Shown here one piece after another: positions 52,550 through 61,500 of a stretch of DNA of 64,000 nucleotides; within the stretch, counting starts at the first letter, position 1; each line of letters starts with the position of its first letter. The stretch comes from Kitasatospora sp. NBC_00315. Lineage in GTDB: Bacteria > Actinomycetota > Actinomycetes > Streptomycetales > Streptomycetaceae. The stretch spans positions 5,766,001 to 5,830,000 of the forward strand of contig NZ_CP108025.1 in assembly GCF_041435095.1 (NCBI RefSeq), in the 5' to 3' direction. The notes below the pieces were generated by a model. It had not been told where the DNA came from, did no database searches, and saw only the letters and a list, made by a program, of their open reading frames with translations. Made by a program: the position numbers and the translations under genes.

Positions 52550-55500
52550 ATGACCACCAACGAGGAGAAGCTCCGCGACTACCTCAACCGGGTCGCCGCC
52601 GAGCTGCAGCAGACCCGCCGCCGGCTGGCCGAGGCCGAGGCGAAGTCGCAGCCGCAGGAGACCGGGCACGAGCCGATCGCGATCGTCGGCATGGCCTGCC
52701 GCCTGCCGGGCGAGGTACGCGGCCCGGACGACGTCTGGCGGCTGGTGACCGAGGAGCGCGACGCGGTCGGGCCGTTCCCCGCCGACCGCGGCTGGGATCT
52801 GGACCACCTGTACGACCCCGACCCCGACCGTCCCGGCCGCAGCTACGCCCGTGAGGGCGGATTCCTCTACGACGCCGGTGAGTTCGACGCCGGGTTCTTC
52901 GGGATCTCGCCGCGCGAGGCGCTCGCCTCCGACCCCCAGCAGCGGTTGCTGCTGGAGACGGCCTGGGAGGCGTTGGAGCACGCCGCGATCGATCCGACCA
53001 CGCTGCGCGGCAGCCGCACCGGCGTGTTCGCCGGCGTCATCGCCCAGGAGTACGGCCCGAGTCTGCACCACCTGCCCGCCGAGAAGACCGACGGGTACGT
53101 CCTGACCGGGACGACCACCAGCGTCGCCTCCGGCCGGATCGCCTACACCCTCGGCCTGGAGGGCCCGGCGGTCACCGTCGACACGGCCTGCTCGTCCTCG
53201 CTGGTGGCGCTGCACCTCGCCGCCCAGGCGCTGCGCTCCGGCGAGTGCTCCCTGGCGCTCGCCGGCGGCGCGACGGTGCTGGCCGCACCCGGCATGTTCA
53301 TCGAGTTCTCCCGCCAGCGGGGCCTGGCCCCGGACGGCCGCTGCAAGCCGTTCGCCGGGGCCGCGGACGGCACCGGCTGGGGCGAGGGCGCCGGCGTCCT
53401 CGTCCTGGAGAAGCTCTCCGACGCGCAGCGCCACGGCCACCGGGTGCTGGCGGTGCTGCGCGGCTCCGCCGTCAACCAGGACGGCAGCAGCAGCCAGCTC
53501 ACGGCGCCCAGCGGTCCCTCGCAGCAGCGGGTGATCCGGGAGGCCCTGGCGGCCGCCGGCCTCGGTCCGGGCGACGTGGACGCGGTGGAGGCGCACGGCA
53601 CCGGCACCCGGCTCGGCGACCCGATCGAGGCGCAGGCGCTGATCGCCACCTACGGTCAGGGCCGGTCGGCCGAACAGCCGCTCTGGCTCGGTTCGCTGAA
53701 GTCCAACATCGGTCACACCCAGGCCGCGGCCGGGGTGGCCGGCGTGATCAAGGTGGTGCAGGCGCTCAAGCACGGGGTGCTCCCGAGGAGCCTGCACGTG
53801 GACGAGCCCTCGCCGCACGTGGACTGGTCGGCCGGTACCGTCCGGCTGCTCACCGAGGCGCAGGCGTGGCCCCAGGTGGACCGCCCGCGCCGCGCGGCCG
53901 TCTCGGCCTTCGGGGTGAGCGGCACCAACGCGCACGTGATCATCGAGCAGGCCCCCGAGCCCGCGGTCGGGCAGGAACAGGAGCAGGAGCTGCGCGAGGC
54001 CCCGGCGACGCTGCCGTGGGTGGTCTCCGCCCGTACCCCCGAGGCGCTGCGGGCGCAGGCCGCGCGGCTGGTCGAGCACCTGGCCGGCGGGGCCGACCCG
54101 GTGGACACCTCGTACGCCCTGGCCACCACCCGCGCCGCGCTGGAGGAGCGCGCCGTGCTGATCGGCGACCCGGCCGGCCTGCGGGCCCTCGCCGAGGGCG
54201 AGGACGCCCCGGGGCTGGTGCGCGGGCGGGCCGACGCGGACGGCAAGGTGGTGTTCGTCTTCCCCGGCCAGGGCTCCCAGTGGGCCGGTATGGCCGCCGG
54301 ACTGCTCGACTCCGCGCCGGTGTTCGCCGAGCGGATCGAGGCCTGCGCCGCCGCTCTGGCGCCGTACACCGACTGGTCGCTGCTGGACGTGCTGCGCGGC
54401 GTCGAGGGCGGCCCCGACCCCGACCGCGTCGATGTCCTGCAGCCCGCGCTGTGGGCCGTGATGGTCTCGCTCGCCGAGCTGTGGAAGTCCTACGGCGTGC
54501 GCCCGGACGCGGTGGTCGGCCACAGTCAGGGCGAGGTCGCGGCCGCCTACGTGGCCGGCGCCCTGAGCCTGGACGACGCGGCCCGGATCGTCGCCCTGCG
54601 CGCCCAGGCCCTCGCCACCATCTCGGGGCGCGGCGGCATGGTCGCCGTCCCGCTGCCGCTCGCCGCCGTCGAGCCCCGGCTCGCCGCCTGGGCGGGCCGG
54701 CTCTCGATCGGCGTGCTCAACGGCCCGTCCTCGGTAGTGGTCTCCGGCGATCTGGACGCGCTGGCCGAACTCACCGAGCAGTACACGGCCGAGGGCGTCC
54801 GGGTGCGCCCGGTCGCCATCGACTACGCCTCGCACTCCGGCCAGACCGACGCACTGCGCGACCGGCTCGCCGAACTGCTGGCACCGGTGCGTCCGGTCAC
54901 CGGGGAGATCCCGCTGGTCTCCACGGTGACCGGCGACTGGCAGGACACGGCCGGTCTGGACGCCGGGTACTGGTTCCTGAACCTGCGCCGGACGGTCCGC
55001 TTCGAGGAGGCCACCCGCGCGCTGGCGGCCGACGGGCACACCGTGTTCGTCGAGATCAGCCCGCACCCGGTGCTGACCGGAGCGATCGAGGACACCCTGG
55101 AGTCGGCGGGCACGCGTGGCGCCGCCGTGGTCGGATCGCTCCGCCGCGACCAGGGCGGGCCCGCCCGCTGGCTGGCCTCGGTGGCGGAGCTGTACGTGCG
55201 CGGCGTCGCGGTCGACTGGTCGGCGGCCTTCGCGGGCGCCGCGCCGCGCCGCGCCGAACTGCCCACCTACGCCTTTCAGCGGCAGCGCTACTGGCTGGAC
55301 GCCACGAAGTCCCCCGAACTGCTGACCGCGGCCGGATCCGGCGCGGCCGACGATCCGTTCTGGGAGCTGGTCGCCGGTCAGGACGCCGGCCGGCTGGCCG
55401 AGGCGATCGGTGTGGACGACGCCCAGATCGGCCCGGTGCTGCCCGCGCTCGCCTCCTGGTGGGAGCGCCGTCGGACGGCCTCGGCCGCCGACTCCTGGCG

Positions 55501-58500
55501 TCACCGGGTGCTCTGGCGCCCCGTTCCGACACCGGCCGGCGACCGCCTCACGGGAACCTGGCTGCTGGCCGTCCCCGAGGAGTCAGCCGGGTCACCCGAG
55601 TCACCCGCGCAGGCCGGTGCCCCCGCGCAGGCCGGTGCCCCGGAGCAGGCCGAGCAGGCCGAGCAGGCCGAGCACGCCCGGATCGCCGCGCTGACGCGTG
55701 AGCTGACCGCCAGGGGCGCCCGCGTCGTCCCGGTCACGGTCGGCACCGACCGGGTCGGGGCCGCCGAAGCGCTCCGCGCGGCGGACACCGGGGAGGTCAC
55801 CGGAGTGGTCTCGCTGCTCGCGTCGGCACCGGGCGGTCACCCCGCGTTCGAGGCGGTTCCGCGCGGGTACGCCGCCAACGTCACGCTCACCCAGGCGCTG
55901 GACGACGCCGGGCTCGCCGTACCGCTCTGGTTCGTCACCAGGGGCGCCGTGGCCACCGGCCCGTCCGACGCCGTGACCGACCCGGCGCAGGCGCTGGTGT
56001 GGGGCTTCGGCGCGATCCTCGCGGTGGAGAGCCCGGCCCAGTGGGGCGGACTCGTCGACCTGCCGCAGGACGTCGACGAGCGCTCCTGGGGGCAGCTGGG
56101 TGCCCTGTTGGCGGCGAAGGGCCCGGGCCGCGAGGCCGAGGCGGCGATCCGCCCGGCCGGTGCGTTCGCCCGCCGCCTGGTGCCGGCCCCCCTCGGGGCC
56201 GAGCCCGCCCGCGAGCCCTGGAGCCCGGTCGGCACCACACTGATCACCGGCGGCACCGGCGCGCTCGGCGGCCACCTCGCCCGCTGGCTGGCCCGGCGCG
56301 GCGCCGAACACCTGCTGCTGGTCAGCAGGCGCGGCGCCGACGCCCCGGGGGCCGCCGAACTGGCCGCCGAACTCGCCGAGTCGGGCACCAGGGTCAGTTT
56401 CGCGGCGGCCGACGTCGCGGACCGCGCCGAGCTGGCCGCCGTACTGGCCGCAGTCCCCGCCGAGCTGCCGTTGAAGGCCGTGGTGCACACCGCCGCCGCC
56501 CTGCACGACGGCCTGATCCCCACCCTCACCCCCGAGCAGCTGGACCTCGCCCTGCGCGCCAAGGTCGGCGCCGCCCGACTGCTGCACGAGCTCACGGCGG
56601 AGCTGGAGCTCTCGGCCTTCGTGCTCTTCTCCTCGGTGGCCGGTCTCTCCGGCATCCCGGGTCAGGCCAACTACGCGCCCGGCAACGCCTATCTGGACGC
56701 GCTGGCGGCGCAGCGGGTGGCCGCCGGGCTGCCCGCGACCTCGGTCGCCTGGGGGCACTGGGCGGGCGCGGGCATCGCGGCCGACGGCGCCGAGGCCCAG
56801 CTGCTGCGCCACGGCCTGGTGTCACTGCCGCCGGAGCCCGCTGTGGAGGTGCTCGGGCAGATCCTCGACCACGGGGAGTCGCACCTGGTGGTCGCCGACA
56901 TCGACTGGCCGGTCTTCTACCGCGGCCGCACCCACCCGCTGGCCGCCGAACTCCCGGGCGTCCGGCAGGAATCGGCGCAGCCCTCGGACGCGCCCGTCGG
57001 CGATGACCCGGCAGCGCGGCTCGCAGCGCTGCCGGCCGCCGAGCGCCGGCGCGGCCTGCTGGCCGTGGTTCGCGCGCAGGCCGCCGCCGTCCAGGGCCAC
57101 CGCTCGGCGGAGGCGATCGACCCGGCCAGGGCCTTCCGCAACCAGGGCTTCGACTCGCTCACCGCCGTCGAGTTCCGTAACCGGCTGGGCGCGGCCACCG
57201 GCCGCCGGCTGCCCGCGACGCTGGTCTTCGACCACCCGACACCCGCCGCGCTCACCGACTGGCTGGCGGGCGAGCTCTGGGGCACGGAGGCCGCCGCACC
57301 GGCCGCCCTCCCGCAGGCACGGCCGGTGGACGACGACCCGATCGTGATCGTCGGCATGGCCTGCCGCTTCCCCGGCGGGGTCGCCTCGCCGGAGGACCTC
57401 TGGCAGCTGGTCACCGACGGCGTCGACGCCCTGACCGAGTTCCCCGCCGACCGAGGTTGGGACCTGGAGCGGCTGTACAGCGCCGACCCGGACCGTCCGG
57501 GCACCTCGTACGCCAAGCACGGCGGGTTCCTCGACAGCGCGGGCGACTTCGACCCCGGTTTCTTCGGCATCCCACCGCGCGAGGCGCCGGCCATCGACCC
57601 CCAGCAGCGGCTGCTGCTGGAGACCACCTGGGAGGCCTTCGAGCGGGCCGGCATCGACCCCGAGGCGTTGCGCGGCAGCCGGACCGGCGTCTTCGCCGGG
57701 ATCTCCGGCCGCGACTACGGCACCGCCGCCCAGCACGTCCCGGACGAGCTGGAGGCCTACCTCGGCATCGGCAACGCGGCCAGCGTCGCCTCCGGCCGGA
57801 TCTCGTACTCCTTCGGTTTCGAGGGCCCGGCGGTCACGGTGGACACGGCCTGCTCGTCCTCGCTGGTGGCGCTGCACCTGGCCGCCCAGTCGCTGCGCTC
57901 CGGCGAGAGCGACCTGGCGGTGGCGGGCGGCGTGCTGGTGATGTCCACGCCGACCACCTTCATCGAGTTCTCCCGCCAGCGCGCCATGTCCCCGGACGGC
58001 CGCTGCAAGGCCTTCGCGGCGGCGGCGGACGGTACGGGGTGGGCGGAGGGGGTCGGGCTGCTGCTGGTGGAGCGGTTGTCGGACGCCCGGCGCAACGGCC
58101 ATGAGGTGCTGGCGGTGCTGCGTGGTTCGGCCGTGAACCAGGACGGCGCGTCCAACGGCCTGACCGCGCCCAGCGGCCCCTCGCAGCAACGGGTGATCCG
58201 TCAGGCCCTGGCCGTGGCCGGCCTCGGCACCGGCGACGTGGACGTGGTGGAGGCGCACGGCACCGGCACCACGCTCGGCGACCCGATCGAGGCGCAGGCG
58301 CTGATCGCCACCTACGGTCAGGGCCGGTCGGCCGAACAGCCGCTGCTGCTCGGGTCGGTCAAGTCCAACATCGGTCACACCCAGGCCGCGGCCGGGGTGG
58401 CCGGCGTGATCAAGATGGTGCAGGCACTCAAGCACGGGCTCCTGCCGAGGACCCTGCACGTGGACGAGCCCTCGCCGCACGTGGACTGGTCGCAGGGCAC

Positions 58501-61500
58501 CGTCCGGCTGCTCACCGAGGAGCAGGCCTGGCCCGAGGTCGGCCGGCCGCGCCGGGCGGGCGTCTCGGCCTTCGGGGTGAGCGGCACCAACGCGCACGTG
58601 ATCATCGAGCAGGCTCCCGAGCCCGCGGTGGAGCCGACCGAGGGCGCGGCCCCGGCGGTGCTGCCGTGGGTGGTCTCCGCCCGCACGCCCGAGGCCCTGC
58701 GGGCCCAGGCGGCGCAGCTGGCCGAGCACCTGTCGACCGGCTCGGAGCCGGTCGACACCGCCTACGCCCTGGCCACCACCCGGGCCGCGCTGGAGGAGCG
58801 GGCCGTCGTGATCGGCGACCTGGCCGCCGGCCTGGACGCGCTGGCCCTCGGCGAGAGCGCCCCGACCGTGGTCACCGGTTCGTCGGTGGGTGCGGGTGGG
58901 CTGGCGTTCCTGTTCTCGGGTCAGGGGAGTCAGCGGGTCGGTATGGGCGGGGAGTTGGCTGCCGCGTATCCGGTGTTCGCGGAGGCGTTCGGTGCGGTGG
59001 CGGCGGAGCTGGATCCGTTGTTGGGTGTGTCGTTGGCGCAGGTGGTGGCTTCGGGTGAGGGGTTGGACGGGACGGGTCTGACGCAGCCGGCGTTGTTCGC
59101 GGTGGAGGTGGCGCTGTTCCGGTTGTTCGAGTCGTGGGGTGTGCGTCCGGATTTCGTGTCGGGGCATTCGGTGGGTGAGTTGTCGGCGGCGCATGTGGCG
59201 GGTGTTCTGTCGTTGCGGGATGCGGCGGTGCTGGTGGCGGCGCGGGCGCGGTTGATGGCCGCTCTGCCGTCGGGTGGGGCGATGGTGGCGGTGCAGGCCT
59301 CGGAGGAGGAGGTGGTGGCTGCGCTGTCGGCGGGTGTGTCGGTGGCCGCGGTGAACGGTCCTTCGTCGGTGGTCGTCTCGGGGGACGAGGCGGCGGTGGT
59401 GGCGTTCGGTGAGGTGTTCGCCGGGCGGGGTCGCAGGACGCGGCGGTTGCGGGTGAGTCACGCGTTCCATTCGGCGCACATGGACGGGATGTTGGTGGAG
59501 TTCGGTGCGGTGGCGGCTTCGTTGTCGTTCGCTGCTCCGTCGATTCCGGTGGTGTCGAATCTGACCGGGCGGATCGCGTCGGCGCAGGAGATCACCGATC
59601 CGGGTTACTGGGTGCGGCACGTCCGTGAGGCCGTTCGTTTCGCCGATGTGGTCCGGGAGTTGGACGCGAACGGGGTGACGACCTTCGTGGAGCTGGGGCC
59701 GGACGGCACGCTGTCGGCGTTGGTCCGGGAGGCTCTGCCGGACGCCGTCGCCGTCCCCGTCCTGCGCCGCGACGCCCCGGAGGCGGCCGCCGCGGTCACC
59801 GCACTGGCGCAGGTCCACGTGCGCGGCCACCGGGTCGACTGGACGGCCCTGTTCACGGGCCCGAGGCCGACCAGGGTGACTCTGCCGACCTATCCGTTCC
59901 AGCGGCGTCGGTACTGGTTGGAGCCGGGCTCCGGCCGGGGCGCCGACGCGGCGGGTCTGGGTCTGGGCGCTCCCGGGCACCCGTTGCTGGGGGCGGTCGT
60001 CGCCCAGCCGGACTCGGACGGCGTCCTGCTCACCGGCAGCCTCTCGCTGCGCACCCACCCCTGGCTCGCCGACCACGTCGCCCTCGGTACGGTCATCGTG
60101 CCCGGCGCCGCGCTGGTGGAACTGGCGATCCGGGCCGGGGACGAGGTCGGCGCGAGCACGCTGGAGGAGCTGGTCGTCGAGGCGCCGCTGGTGCTGCCCG
60201 AGCGCGCCGCCGTCCAGTTGCAGGTCCGGGCCGGGGCGCCCGACGAGGCCGGCGCCCGACCCGTCACCATCCATTCCCGGGGCGACGACGGCGACTGGCA
60301 GCGGCACGCCTCCGGCACCCTGCTGCCCGTCTCGGCACCGGCCGGTTTCGACCTCACCGCCTGGCCGCCCGCGAACGCCGAACAACTCCCGGTCGAGGAC
60401 GTCTACCAGGCCCTGGCCGACGCCGGACTCGCCTACGGCCCGGCCTTCCGCGGCCTGCGGACGGTCTGGCGGGACGGCGAGACCTTCTACGCCGAGGCCG
60501 CGCTGCCGGAGGCCCTGCGCGAGCAGGCCGGCCGGTTCGGCCTGCACCCCGCGCTGCTCGACGCCGCGCTCCAGCTGCCCGGCCTGGTCGGCGCGCCGGA
60601 CGGCGGCGGCCGGTTGCCGTTCGCCTACCGCACGGTCGCCCTGCACGCCTCGGGCGCGGCCGAGTTGAGGATCAGGCTGACGGTCGACGGGCCGGAGCGG
60701 TTCACCCTCCGGGCCACGGACGGCGCCGGTGCGCCGGTGGTGTCGATCGCCTCGCTGGTCACCCGGTCGGTCTCCGGGGAGCAATTCGCCGCGCGGCGGC
60801 CGGTGCGGCGCGACTCGCTGTTCGCCGTGGAGTGGCCCGAACTGTCGCCGACCGGCACGGACACGCCGGGGAGCCCGCTGCGGTCCGGCCCCGTGGACGC
60901 CGAGGCGCTCCGCTGGGTGGCGGTCCGCGCCGCGGCCGGACCGCACCCGGCCGGGTCGGACGTCCCGGCCCAGGTCCGGAGCGCGCTGGGCGAGGCGCTG
61001 GCCGTGGTCCAGGACTGGGTGTCCGAGGAGCGCGACCGGTCGTCCAGGCTGGTGGTCGTGACCAGGGGCGCGGTGGCGGTGGCCGGGGGCGAGAACCCCG
61101 ATCCGGTGGCGGCCTCGGTCTGGGGCCTGCTGCGCTCCGCGCAGAGCGAGAACCCGGACCGCATCGTGCTGCTGGATCTGGACGGGCACCCCGACTCCGA
61201 GGCAGCCTCGGCCGAGGCCGTGCGGACGGCGCTGGCCGCCGGCGAGCACCAGCTGGCGCTGCGTGCCGGGACGGTCCACGTTCCCCGCCTGGTCCGTGCG
61301 AGCTCCGCCGAGGTGGTGGGGCGGGTGTGGGATCCGGAGGGGACGGTGTTGGTCACCGGTGGTACCGGTGTGCTGGGTGGGGTGTTGGCGCGGCATCTGG
61401 TGGTGGAGCGCGGGGTGCGGCATCTGGTGTTGGTGTCGCGTAGTGGTGGTGAGGCGCCGGGTGCGTCGGAGTTGGCGCGGTTGGGTGCGACGGTGACGTT